From Suicoccus acidiformans (GTDB lineage Bacteria; Bacillota; Bacilli; Lactobacillales; Aerococcaceae), in NCBI RefSeq assembly GCF_003546865.1, contig NZ_CP023434.1:124001-188000 (forward strand): a DNA stretch of 64,000 nt. Reading direction: 5' to 3'. Every line of letters begins with the position of its first letter. The first letter of the stretch is position 1. This document shows positions 1-8,082 of the stretch, in pieces. The position numbers and the translations under genes are program-made. Below the pieces are notes generated by a model that made no database searches, was not told the origin of the DNA, and saw only the letters and a program-made list of their open reading frames with translations.

Positions 1-270
1 GAAGAATTGAAATTCTTACTTGAGAATGAAAATGTGAAAATTCAATTCCATGGTAGCGACGTAATTGGTGTTGATGTACCAAGTTCGGTTACGTTAAAAG
101 TTGTTGAAACACAGCCATCAATTAAAGGCGCAACGGTAACCGGATCAGGTAAACCTGCAACTCTTGAAACGGGCTTAGTCGTGAACGTACCAGACTTTAT
201 TGAAGTTGGAGAACTACTTGAAATTTCAACGGCTGATGGCGGCTCATACCAACGTCGTGCACAAAAATAG
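1..270 (+). CDS. efp: Elongation factor P, C-terminal part (cut by window start)
   Basis: This is the 3' end of the gene for elongation factor P, which binds the ribosome between the P and E sites and relieves stalling at polyproline stretches. The visible 89 residues cover the middle and C-terminal OB-fold domains; the run [17 protein letters not shown] followed by GGSYQRRA is typical of the family's C-terminus. The N-terminal KOW-like domain with the modified lysine lies upstream of the window. The reading frame is open from base 1 and a hairpin terminator follows the stop, so efp is the last gene of its transcript. Confidence 0.95.
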   Translation, partial: EELKFLLENENVKIQFHGSDVIGVDVPSSVTLKVVETQPSIKGATVTGSGKPATLETGLVVNVPDFIEVGELLEISTADGGSYQRRAQK

Positions 271-330
271 TCACTCAGATGTTATAATATTCCGAATATC
301 CTCAGTAGGTTAGTCTTTCGTTTGATAGAG

Positions 331-352
331 CCGAATCGGATATTCGGTTTTT
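331..352 (+). terminator. Rho-independent terminator of efp
   Basis: The inverted repeat CCGAAT / ATTCGG with a five-base loop is followed by TTTTT. A second, longer pairing of CCGAATATCC (292-301) with GGATATTCGG (338-347) is also possible and would use the same T-run. Confidence 0.7.
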
Positions 353-381
353 AGCAGGAAAAGTGTAAGGAGGCAGGAATT

Positions 382-1386
382 GTGCCTATATGACATTGGA
401 CGATTAAGATTGTTATTGCCTCAGTTCTGGCAATTCTTATCGCCCAAGTTCTGTCTTTAGAAAATACCATATCTGCTAGGATTATTGCCTTATTAAGTGT
501 TCTAGATACCCGTACAGCAACTTTAAAGACGGCAGGAGCACGAATATCCTTAACTATCTTAGTTTTTGTCGTAGCAACAACTGTCTTTCATTTCTTGGGC
601 TTCTCACCTTAGTCTTTCGGGATATACTTGCTCATATATGTACCACTAGTCTATCGCTTGAATGTAGACGCAGGCATCCCGCTTTGTTCGGCACAGGTTA
701 CCCATTTCATCATTGCGGAAAGTATGTCAATTCAGTGGCAGATCAACGGCCTAGCCTTAATGATTATTTGGGCTACAGCAGCCATGCTTGTGCAATTATG
801 GATGCCTTCGACGCAAGCTAATTTACTTGAAGGCATTGATCGGGTGTAAAGCCAGATGCGACAGGCTTTAGAATATATGTCTGATTATTTAGAAGACTCC
901 CAAGGAGATATCGGAGCGATTCGCCAAAAGCTCAAGCAAATTGACGATAGTTTAAAGCAATTGCAAGAACAAGCCTTAACCGATTATGGAAACCAATTCA
1001 TCCAACGCAATGATTATTGCGTGCAATATAGTCAAATGCGTTTAAATCAAGTGCACATCTTGCAACAGATGCTTCTGCCGTTGCAGAATATCCACTTACA
1101 AACCGAGCAGAATACGGTACTTGCCCGTTTATATTATCAAACGGCAGAAGAATTCGATGAGCAGAATACCGGTGCAGCTTTACTGGCGGATATTTCAGTT
1201 TTATATCGCTATTTCCAAGATACTGTCCTACCTAAATCACGTCAAGAATTCGAGAGCCGGGCACTTTTATACCAATTGTTAATTCAATTTGAACACTTCC
1301 TTCAGGAAAAGTATGATTTCTTTATCCAACACCCTCTAAACGTCATAATCCAACTAATGCAAAGAACCATGCAGCCTAACGATTAG
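382..1386 (+). pseudogene. Broken ArAE-family (aromatic acid exporter-like) membrane protein
   Basis: One reading frame can be followed from a GTG at 382, with AAGGAGG just upstream, to the stop at 1384-1386, but it is interrupted by TGA at 391, TAG at 610 and TAA at 847. Reading through gives about 334 residues. An N-terminal half has hydrophobic helices (for example TIKIVIASVLAILIAQ, LTILVFVVATTVFHFLGF, LALMIIWATAAMLVQLW), followed by a soluble C-terminal helical half (RQALEYMSDYLEDSQGDIGAIRQ). This is the layout of the YqjA/YgaE-type 'aromatic acid exporter' family in Bacillota. No frameshift is needed; each stop is one substitution from a sense codon. The ORFs 628-849 and 856-1386 are its fragments. 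Function of the family is poorly established. Confidence 0.75.
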
Positions 1387-1403
1387 GAGCATGGTTCTTT
1401 CTT
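1361..1403. terminator. Bidirectional terminator between convergent genes
   Basis: AAAGAACCATGC (1361-1372) pairs with GCATGGTTCTTT (1389-1400). The hairpin has T-runs in both orientations and sits between the end of the ArAE pseudogene and the end of the minus-strand PPC gene. Confidence 0.75.
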
Positions 1404-1406
1404 AAT

Positions 1407-1832
1407 CTATTCTTCAAAAGCAATCACTTCAATCCCTGTTTCAGGGTCTTCACTTCGGTCAATCGCTCCGCCTAAATCACGGATAAACAGCTCTGCTGTG
1501 GCAAAGACCCGGGAGGCTAAGAGGTGCCCGCCAAAGACATCAGCGGAAGTATCAGCAAATTGTCCGTGATAATGGCCGAAAATTTCACCATCTTTCAAGG
1601 TAATGTTGCCCATTAAAGACAACATTTCGAATGTACCTTCATAGTCTTGCTCTAAATATTCCTGTGTATCCAATTGATAAAAACCAAGCTTAACTTGATC
1701 GACGCCACCAATTCCACTGACTTCTGCAAGCGAAATATGGTAAATTTCAGCGACTTCATTAAGTGCCTGAACAACCTCTTCTCCAGGAGGGACGGTTAAT
1801 AAAATTGTATGACCAAATCGTTGATGTTCCAT
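1407..1832 (-). CDS. PPC/DUF296 domain protein
   Basis: A 141-residue single-domain protein of the PPC (plants and prokaryotes conserved, DUF296) family. The central GNITLKDGEIFGHYHGQFAD and FGGHLLASRVFATAELFI are the family's metal- or ligand-associated GH-x-H region and closing strand. Bacterial members are small trimers with an unclear role; plant relatives carry AT-hooks, which are absent here. The start has AAGAGG seven bases upstream. It lies immediately downstream of the LOG-family gene, about 14 bp apart, so the two are probably co-transcribed. Confidence 0.85.
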   Translation of the reverse strand: MEHQRFGHTILLTVPPGEEVVQALNEVAEIYHISLAEVSGIGGVDQVKLGFYQLDTQEYLEQDYEGTFEMLSLMGNITLKDGEIFGHYHGQFADTSADVFGGHLLASRVFATAELFIRDLGGAIDRSEDPETGIEVIAFEE

Positions 1833-1846
1833 GGCTAACCTCTTTC

Positions 1847-2389
1847 TTATAATGGTGCTTGGGAGAGAATTCGTGTCAATTCATATACACTGTGAATCCA
1901 ATAAACGTTCGCAACAACTTCAGCAGAAATAAAGCCTTCGTGAACCATGTGTTGATACTGTTCATAGATAGCTGCGTAATAATGATCAATATTCAGGAAA
2001 ATACAAGGTTGTGCATGCAGACCAATGCGTCCCCAAGAAATGACGTCGACCATTTCTTCTAAGGTTCCTGGGCCTCCAGGTAAGGCAATGAAGGCATCAC
2101 CTAAATCGAAGAGAATGTCTTTGCGTTCAGACATGGTGCTAACCCGAATCATTTCGCTTAAGGCAGGATGCGGTTCTTCTTGGTCCTTCAATACGTCGGG
2201 AAGAACTCCGATTATTGTGCCGCCAGCTTCAACACAGGCATCGGCGAGAATTCCCATCAAGCCATTTTGGCTACCACCGTAAACAAGTGTATGCTGGTTT
2301 GAGCCAATCCATGTGCCTAGTTCACGGGCTACTTGTGGGTAAATAGCTTTTGTGCCATAGTTGGATCCGCAGTAAACAGTAATATGCAT
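1847..2389 (-). CDS. LOG-family phosphoribohydrolase (TIGR00730 type)
   Basis: A 180-residue Rossmann-like protein with the signature PGGPGTLEEM (about residues 103-112) and an N-terminal ITVYCGSNYG start. LOG-family enzymes hydrolyse nucleoside 5'-monophosphates, classically cytokinin riboside monophosphate in plants, releasing ribose 5-phosphate; in Bacillota the natural substrate is not settled. The length fits the family (about 180-190 residues). It is the middle gene of a minus-strand group: GT-C gene, this gene, PPC gene. Confidence 0.9.
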   Translation of the reverse strand: MHITVYCGSNYGTKAIYPQVARELGTWIGSNQHTLVYGGSQNGLMGILADACVEAGGTIIGVLPDVLKDQEEPHPALSEMIRVSTMSERKDILFDLGDAFIALPGGPGTLEEMVDVISWGRIGLHAQPCIFLNIDHYYAAIYEQYQHMVHEGFISAEVVANVYWIHSVYELTRILSQAPL

Positions 2390-2407
2390 AAATGTTTCCC
2401 TCGTCTT

Positions 2408-3952
2408 TCATGGCTGTGTAGATAAATAGTAAGTTAAAGAAGCATCTTCATAGAGCTTTTGGAAGTGATGATTCGGATAGGCAGCTTCGATAGAAGCTTT
2501 CACTTCAGCATTGTCGAAATCGTCTTCAATCACCATCAGGACAAAAGCTTTGGCGGTTTGAAAGTCGCCTTGTGTATCAATGGCCGTGTCCATATTTGGG
2601 GTCGTCATCGGATAAATATTATCATAGTAGAGCAATTGATCTACGGCTTTAGTAATCATCCATCGCTGACTTGTTAAGACAAGAACCGGTAAAGCATGGT
2701 TAGCTTTAGAAATTTGTGAGATATGGGCACGTTCCGGATATAGATAACTGACCGATGAGTGATACCAAGTTAAAGCTAACATAAGGAAGACACTCAGGCA
2801 AGTGAGAAGCCATGTGTTGGATATTTTTGGCTGAATGCTGGACCACAGCTCATAAATAGCCCAAACGATTAATAGACAAATGAAGGGATAGATACTGTAA
2901 ATATAGCGGGCCGTCTGATAAGCTGATACGGTTTCGATGATGATGAAATAGCTCCCGGTTACGATGCTGAGCATGCTAATAAAGTGAGCTGTAAAGCTAT
3001 TTCTGGAAGCTTTAAGCAATAGCGTTAGGCCGGCTAGTAATAGAATAATTATAACCCAGCTAGGGATACTCCCCCATAAATCTTTGGATAGGAAGTTTAA
3101 ATACGTCTGTAGATTTAAGAGAGGGTTGAAATGACGTAAGCCTTGGGAGACTTCATCACCACGGTTAGATGAGGTGATGTGATTTAAGCTTGCTGGAAAT
3201 AACATTAGCGCGATTGCAAGGCCACTTAAAGCAGTAGTTCCAAGCACAAACACGGCTTTAAGCCTCCTTTGCCAGAGCAAATAGAGGCAATTGAAGGCAA
3301 TCCAACAACCGGCAAAGATATAGAAATAATAATGGGTTAAGCCTCCAAGAGTAATAATGATACCGAGGCAAGCTAAATAAAAATTCGCTTGCTTGGGTTT
3401 ATGATACAATTGATAGGTTAGAGTAACCAAACATAGTTGCCACACCGTGAGCAGAGAGTACATCCGAATAAACATTGTCATATTCAAAGCACCGATACTC
3501 AAAGCCCAACTTAGTCCAATGAGCAGGCTTAACCAAGACTTCTCTGTTAAACACTTCGCGAGATAACAGAGAAGCGAGAAACTAACGAGGTAGCAGAAGA
3601 TATTTAAACTGAGCCCGATCCATGGGCTGAACTTACCAGGAAAAAGCGAAGCGATGCTGTGGAAGAGAATGTAATATAAAGGTGGATGAACGTCTTGACT
3701 TTGATTATAAAAGACACTATCGTATTGGAAAGTATATTCAGTGGATGGGGTTAAATAGTTCAAGTAATCTTGCCCTGTAACCCACTCATTCATTCGCTGG
3801 GGGAAAGGCATATAATAGCTGTTGGATAAGCCGTATGAATAGAGTTCATCGATATGAAAGCCCGCTTTTTGTTGCCCGATATATATTGTGATGCATAGTA
3901 GGACAATAAGGCATATGCTCCATCCTAGTAGTCTGTGGCTTTTGATATTCAT
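2408..3952 (-). CDS. GT-C fold membrane glycosyltransferase (PMT/ArnT-like)
   Basis: About 514 residues, dominated by a dozen or so hydrophobic segments. The first extracytoplasmic loop holds GFHIDELYSYGLSN, the Asp-Glu pair expected in lipid-linked-sugar-dependent GT-C enzymes, and QDVHPPLYYILFHSI follows, a second conserved feature of these proteins. It probably transfers a sugar from a polyprenyl phosphate to a surface polymer or protein; the acceptor is unknown. The start chosen at 3952 has AAGGAGG eight bases upstream; an in-frame ATG 22 codons earlier (4018) has no comparable site. Stop and next gene are 19 bp apart. Confidence 0.8.
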   Translation of the reverse strand: MNIKSHRLLGWSICLIVLLCITIYIGQQKAGFHIDELYSYGLSNSYYMPFPQRMNEWVTGQDYLNYLTPSTEYTFQYDSVFYNQSQDVHPPLYYILFHSIASLFPGKFSPWIGLSLNIFCYLVSFSLLCYLAKCLTEKSWLSLLIGLSWALSIGALNMTMFIRMYSLLTVWQLCLVTLTYQLYHKPKQANFYLACLGIIITLGGLTHYYFYIFAGCWIAFNCLYLLWQRRLKAVFVLGTTALSGLAIALMLFPASLNHITSSNRGDEVSQGLRHFNPLLNLQTYLNFLSKDLWGSIPSWVIIILLLAGLTLLLKASRNSFTAHFISMLSIVTGSYFIIIETVSAYQTARYIYSIYPFICLLIVWAIYELWSSIQPKISNTWLLTCLSVFLMLALTWYHSSVSYLYPERAHISQISKANHALPVLVLTSQRWMITKAVDQLLYYDNIYPMTTPNMDTAIDTQGDFQTAKAFVLMVIEDDFDNAEVKASIEAAYPNHHFQKLYEDASLTYYLSTQP

Positions 3953-4080
3953 TGCTTTAACCTCCTTAGTAGTTGCCATTATAGAAGAATCCTTGGGTTG
4001 AGACAATGAATTATTCATGAAATAAATAACTCGAGTAGCTTTTAAGGCGATAAGCTTGCGATTCTTTTCGACTTTTCGAC

Positions 4081-4096
4081 TATAATCGAGTATAAT
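4081..4096 (+). promoter_or_regulatory. Possible promoter -10 elements before lemA
   Basis: Two TATAAT hexamers, 4081-4086 and 4091-4096, stand about 30-45 bp before the lemA start. A TTGCGA at 4056 is a poor -35 with a 19-bp spacer for the first. Assignment rests on the hexamers only. Confidence 0.4.
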
Positions 4097-4127
4097 TAAA
4101 AGCAGCTTGAGAAAGGGGGAAGAACCG

Positions 4128-4703
4128 ATGTCGAATACAGTAATATGGGTGATTTTGGCGATAGTTGTGCTAGTCTGTGCCCTCGTCTGGGTGAGAAGTT
4201 ATAACCGCCTTATCCGCCAACGTAATTGGGTTGAAGAGGCTTTCAGTCAAATAGACGTCCAACTACAAAAGCGGAATGATCTAATACCTAATTTAGTCAA
4301 CACCGTTAAAGGCTATACCCAACACGAACGAGGGACACTAGCAGAGGTAACCGCGGCTCGCCAGCAGCTACTGGCGCTTCAAAAGCAAGGCGCCGGCCAA
4401 GTTGAAGCCATTAATGAGGCGTCTAACCATTTATCATCTGCCTTACACCGTTTATTTGCCGTGGCTGAACAGTATCCAGATTTAAAGGCCAATACAAACT
4501 TTACGCAGTTGCAACAATCTTTATCTGCAGTGGAGGGAGATTTGGCTGTGGCTAGACAATTATATAATTCAAGCGTCAGCCAGTATAATATTTCGCTAGA
4601 GGCTTTTCCGTCGAATATTATTGCTAAAGCTCACGGTTTCCAGAAAGCGACTCGCCTTGTGGCAGAAGAGGATGTTCGCCAAGTCCCCAATGTATCTTTC
4701 TAA
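4128..4703 (+). CDS. lemA: LemA family membrane protein
   Basis: A 191-residue LemA-type protein: one N-terminal transmembrane helix (NTVIWVILAIVVLVCALVWV, residues 3-22), followed by the hallmark YNRLIRQRNWVEEAFSQIDVQLQKRNDLIPNLVNTVKGY, then a long helical cytoplasmic bundle ending in NVSF, as in most family members. LemA proteins are widespread but their molecular role is not established. The ATG at 4128 is preferred because AAAGGGGGA lies directly upstream; an upstream TTG in frame at 4107 overlaps that site. The usual neighbour HtpX is absent; here the next gene is an unrecognised one. Confidence 0.9.
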   Translation: MSNTVIWVILAIVVLVCALVWVRSYNRLIRQRNWVEEAFSQIDVQLQKRNDLIPNLVNTVKGYTQHERGTLAEVTAARQQLLALQKQGAGQVEAINEASNHLSSALHRLFAVAEQYPDLKANTNFTQLQQSLSAVEGDLAVARQLYNSSVSQYNISLEAFPSNIIAKAHGFQKATRLVAEEDVRQVPNVSF

Positions 4704-4739
4704 GAGAAAGAAATACTAAAAATAGAAAGGAGAGGGAGT

Positions 4740-5522
4740 GTGAGCCAATTAAATTTATATGTTCACTATGACTCTGTGACGAACCACATTATGACGCGCG
4801 GTATAGATTTGCAGTTAGGTGATTTTGATGAACGATTCTTCCCTGAGAACTTGATTCTTGCAGAAGCGCCTAAGGACTTCGGTCGCTATGATAGTCAGAC
4901 TAACTTTAAGATACTCCGTGGTGCCAACGAAGTACGCGACTACATGGAAATGACGCAACGCGAGAAGATACGCATGTCCAATTGGATTGACTTTGAAAGC
5001 ATTGAGTCTATGCATGCGCTGACACCTTTAGAAATTTCGGAATTATTGTATTTATTTCATGCTAATCGTAGCTTAAGGTCAGCATTCTTCTATAAATTGC
5101 AGAACAATTATGTTTATTTAACTTTACCCAATGGCTTAAATAAGATGTTTTATCGTCACGTGGTGCATTTCTATCCAAGATTCCAACGCTCTGTGGCGAG
5201 TCAGATGTCCCGCTTAATGGGCGAGCACCGTACCTTCTTTAGACGCAGAACAGTTCCGGTTGGGCTGATGTCGCAAGAATTAATTGAAGATATGGCTCCC
5301 TTGTTTGCCAATGGCCTCAAGATAAATTTTGAACAAAGCTTTCAAGAGGGAGCCAATTGGCATATCCCTTTGAATATTATTGAAGATCAATTAACCCTAC
5401 TAACCTTAAGCCAACGTCCGGTTGAGCATATCGGATATTTAATCTATAATACAGAGACGTCAATTTGGCAGTTAAATTTAAATTTAGAATCAAATGATGA
5501 GTTTGGAGGAGTGAATCCATGA
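4740..5522 (+). CDS. Unrecognised 260-residue protein overlapping ddl
   Basis: I do not recognise this family. The product is soluble-looking, with no signal peptide or membrane segment, and aromatic-rich: LNLYVHYDSVTNHIMTRG at the start, a basic MGEHRTFFRRRTVP stretch near residue 165, and a C-terminal LIYNTETSIWQLNLNLE strand pair. It starts at GTG with AAAGGAGAGGGA just upstream. Its stop overlaps the ddl start as ATGA, so translation of the two is probably coupled. Position between lemA and ddl/murF suggests a link to the cell envelope, but that is inference from location only. Confidence 0.75.
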   Translation: MSQLNLYVHYDSVTNHIMTRGIDLQLGDFDERFFPENLILAEAPKDFGRYDSQTNFKILRGANEVRDYMEMTQREKIRMSNWIDFESIESMHALTPLEISELLYLFHANRSLRSAFFYKLQNNYVYLTLPNGLNKMFYRHVVHFYPRFQRSVASQMSRLMGEHRTFFRRRTVPVGLMSQELIEDMAPLFANGLKINFEQSFQEGANWHIPLNIIEDQLTLLTLSQRPVEHIGYLIYNTETSIWQLNLNLESNDEFGGVNP

Positions 5523-6598
5523 AGATAACGTTACTCTACGGCGGACAAAGTGCTGAACATGATATTTCAATTATCTCAGCACACAACATAGCTCAGTCCA
5601 TTATGTATGATGTATATACTGTTCAGCCTATTTATATTACTCGGGCTGGCGAGTGGATTAAAGGCCCGTTAATCGATACGAGCTTGCCAAACTCTGATTT
5701 GATGCGCCTCGTACCGGCTGAAGAGATGACGTGGGGGGATGACGCTAAGGCTTCGACTGGGCAAGCGATGCGTCCGGGGGAATTGGATCGGGAGGATAAT
5801 ATTGTTTTCCCAGTGCTTCACGGACCTAACGGTGAAGATGGAACGATTCAAGGCTTCTTAGAAGTTATGGGTGTTCCTTATGTAGGCGCAGGTGTGACGG
5901 CCAGTGCTATAGGTATGGATAAGATTTTAAGCAAGCGTATTTTTGACCAAATTGGTTTGCCACAAGTGCCTTACCATGCTTTTGATCACCGCTTGTGGCG
6001 AGAGGATCAAGAGGAAATTATTCAACGCATTGAAGGCTCACTCCTTTATCCTTTATTTGTCAAACCGGCCAATATGGGATCGAGTGTGGGAATAAGCCAA
6101 GTCGAAAGCAGTGAGGCACTGATTCAAGCGATTGAGAATGCCTTGCAGTATGATCATCGCATCGTAGTGGAGCAAGGTATTTCGGCGGTGGAATGTGAAG
6201 TGGCGATTTTAGGTAATGAAGAAGCGCATATTAGTTATGTAGGTAAGTTGATTAAAGATGTGGCCTTCTACGATTATGAAGAGAAATATATAAATAATCG
6301 CATTGAGATGGAGATTCCAGCAATCTTAGACCCCGCGGTGGCTTCTAAGATACAAGAATATGCTTTGCGGGCTTACCGTGCCATTGATGGCTGTGGTTTA
6401 AGTCGGGTGGACTTTTTTGTTACCAGTAGCCAGGATATTTATATCAATGAAATTAACACGATGCCAGGTTTTACAGGCTTGAGTATGTATCCGGTGCTTT
6501 GGGAGAAGACGGGCTTGACGCAAAGAAATTTAGTGGAAGAGTTACTTCAATTAGCGTTGAAGAAATATGAACAGAAAAAAGGATTCAAGGTAGAGTAA
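5519..6598 (+). CDS. ddl: D-alanine--D-alanine ligase
   Basis: A 359-residue ATP-grasp ligase that joins two D-alanines for peptidoglycan precursors in the cytoplasm. Visible signatures are LLYGGQSAEHDISIISA (residues 4-20), FPVLHGPNGEDGTIQGFLE, LFVKPANMGSSVGISQV (ATP-grasp lysine and glycine loop), VEQGISAVECEVAILGN, and the Mg-binding INEINTMPGFTGLSMYP near the end. Whether the active-site residue behind the EHDIS motif makes this a D-Ala or D-Lac enzyme cannot be fixed by eye, but the YxxK-type loop reads VAFYDYEEKY, and the Tyr favours D-Ala-D-Ala. It is followed by murF after 12 bp, the next step of the pathway. Confidence 0.95.
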   Translation: MKITLLYGGQSAEHDISIISAHNIAQSIMYDVYTVQPIYITRAGEWIKGPLIDTSLPNSDLMRLVPAEEMTWGDDAKASTGQAMRPGELDREDNIVFPVLHGPNGEDGTIQGFLEVMGVPYVGAGVTASAIGMDKILSKRIFDQIGLPQVPYHAFDHRLWREDQEEIIQRIEGSLLYPLFVKPANMGSSVGISQVESSEALIQAIENALQYDHRIVVEQGISAVECEVAILGNEEAHISYVGKLIKDVAFYDYEEKYINNRIEMEIPAILDPAVASKIQEYALRAYRAIDGCGLSRVDFFVTSSQDIYINEINTMPGFTGLSMYPVLWEKTGLTQRNLVEELLQLALKKYEQKKGFKVE

Positions 6599-6610
6599 GG
6601 GGAGAAGGAT

Positions 6611-8002
6611 GTGCGCGAGGTAGCTATAGGTAGAATTCGGTCTGCAGTGGAAGAATTAGCTTTTAAGGGGCCGGATGAGGTATTAGTGAATGCGGTGGAA
6701 TTTGATTCACGGAAAGTTGAACCAGGGACTTTGTTTGTGCCTTTAACAGGTGGTGCAACCGATGGGCATACTTACATTCAACAAGCAATGGAACGAGGTG
6801 CTAAAGCAACCTTGTGGTCAAGGTCACTAGCTGAAGCACCCGATGGAGATATTGCTGTCATTCATGTGCCAGATACCTTAGAAGCTATGCAAGCTATCGC
6901 TGCGGCTTATCGCAGGGCTCTTAATCCAATTGTGATTGGTATTACGGGTAGCAATGGCAAGACAACGACCAAAGATATGACCGCCCAAGTGCTCATACCG
7001 AAATATAAAGTACACAAGACACAAGGTAATTACAATAATGAAATAGGCTTACCTTATACCTTGCTACAAATGCCGGCAGATACAGAAGTTGTGGTATGCG
7101 AGATGGGCATGAGTGGCTATGGCGAGATTGACGCTTTAACGCAAATTGCCCTGCCGGATATTGCGGCGATTACACTCATTGGTGAAAGTCATTTGGAGCA
7201 CTTAGGGAGTCGCCAAGGTATTGCCCAGGCGAAGATGGAGATTGTCAATGGCTTAACCGAGGATGGAATTCTCTTTTATCCAGGAGCTGAGCCTTTGCTC
7301 ACAGATTGCTTAGCGAATTTGGCGCGTCCAGTGCAAACGGTCAGTTTTGGTTTTGAGGATTCTTTTGCCTTGTACGCTTATGATCTCATAGAGGAAGAAG
7401 ATCGTACGTATTTCCGCACGAATTTAGATTCCAATGTCCTCTGTACAATCCCAGTTCTGGGAGCATATAATGTTTCCAATGCCTTGATTGCTTTAGGGAT
7501 TGCCCGCCAACTGAGTGTGCCGATTGAACAGGCTATCTTCCAATTATCTCAATTTGAATTGACTGAGAACCGACTGCAATGGCTCCAGACACCTAAAGGA
7601 ACGCGTTTATTAAACGATGCTTATAATGCAAGCCCTACGTCAATGCGCGCAGTTATCGAAACCTTATCCAAAATCGAAGTTGCCGGTGCTGGTCGCAAAA
7701 TTGCCGTCTTAGGTGATATGCTAGAATTGGGAGAAGCTAGCGCTGAGAAGCACCGGGTCTTAGCTTCAGCCATTTGGCCAGAAGCAATCGATACGGTTTA
7801 TTTATTTGGACCATGGATGAAGGCTCTATATAATGCCCTATTAGAGAAATATCCGGCGGAGGCTGTGCACTACTATCAGACGGACCAGGAAGCGCTGATT
7901 CGCCAATTGCAAGAAGATTTGCTGCCGTCTGATGTAGTCTTATTAAAATCAAGCTTTGGCACAAATTTATTAGCTGTTGTCGAAGCTTTAGTCAAGGAAT
8001 AG
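6611..8002 (+). CDS. murF: UDP-N-acetylmuramoyl-tripeptide--D-alanyl-D-alanine ligase
   Basis: This 463-residue Mur ligase adds the D-Ala-D-Ala made by the upstream enzyme to UDP-MurNAc-tripeptide. Seen in order: N-terminal UDP-binding domain with FDSRKVEPGTLFVPL; P-loop GITGSNGKTTTKDM near residue 113; the YNNEIGLPYTLL motif; GAYNVSNALIALGIA; and the C-terminal LNDAYNASPTSMRA and KIAVLGDMLELGE. Start is GTG with GGGGAGAAGG upstream. It lies 12 bp after ddl. Confidence 0.96.
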   Translation: MREVAIGRIRSAVEELAFKGPDEVLVNAVEFDSRKVEPGTLFVPLTGGATDGHTYIQQAMERGAKATLWSRSLAEAPDGDIAVIHVPDTLEAMQAIAAAYRRALNPIVIGITGSNGKTTTKDMTAQVLIPKYKVHKTQGNYNNEIGLPYTLLQMPADTEVVVCEMGMSGYGEIDALTQIALPDIAAITLIGESHLEHLGSRQGIAQAKMEIVNGLTEDGILFYPGAEPLLTDCLANLARPVQTVSFGFEDSFALYAYDLIEEEDRTYFRTNLDSNVLCTIPVLGAYNVSNALIALGIARQLSVPIEQAIFQLSQFELTENRLQWLQTPKGTRLLNDAYNASPTSMRAVIETLSKIEVAGAGRKIAVLGDMLELGEASAEKHRVLASAIWPEAIDTVYLFGPWMKALYNALLEKYPAEAVHYYQTDQEALIRQLQEDLLPSDVVLLKSSFGTNLLAVVEALVKE

Positions 8003-8017
8003 TTAGTAATATGTTAT

Positions 8018-8060
8018 GTGCCGCACTGTCTGCTCCATAGCTTGGCGTGCGGTTTTATTT
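8018..8060 (+). terminator. Possible hairpin attenuator between murF and cshA
   Basis: CCGCAC (8021-8026) can pair with GTGCGG (8047-8052), followed by TTTTATTTT. The loop is about 20 bases, so the structure is weaker than a standard terminator and may only partly reduce read-through. Confidence 0.45.
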
Positions 8061-8082
8061 TGTTAGTAGAAGGAGAATATAT

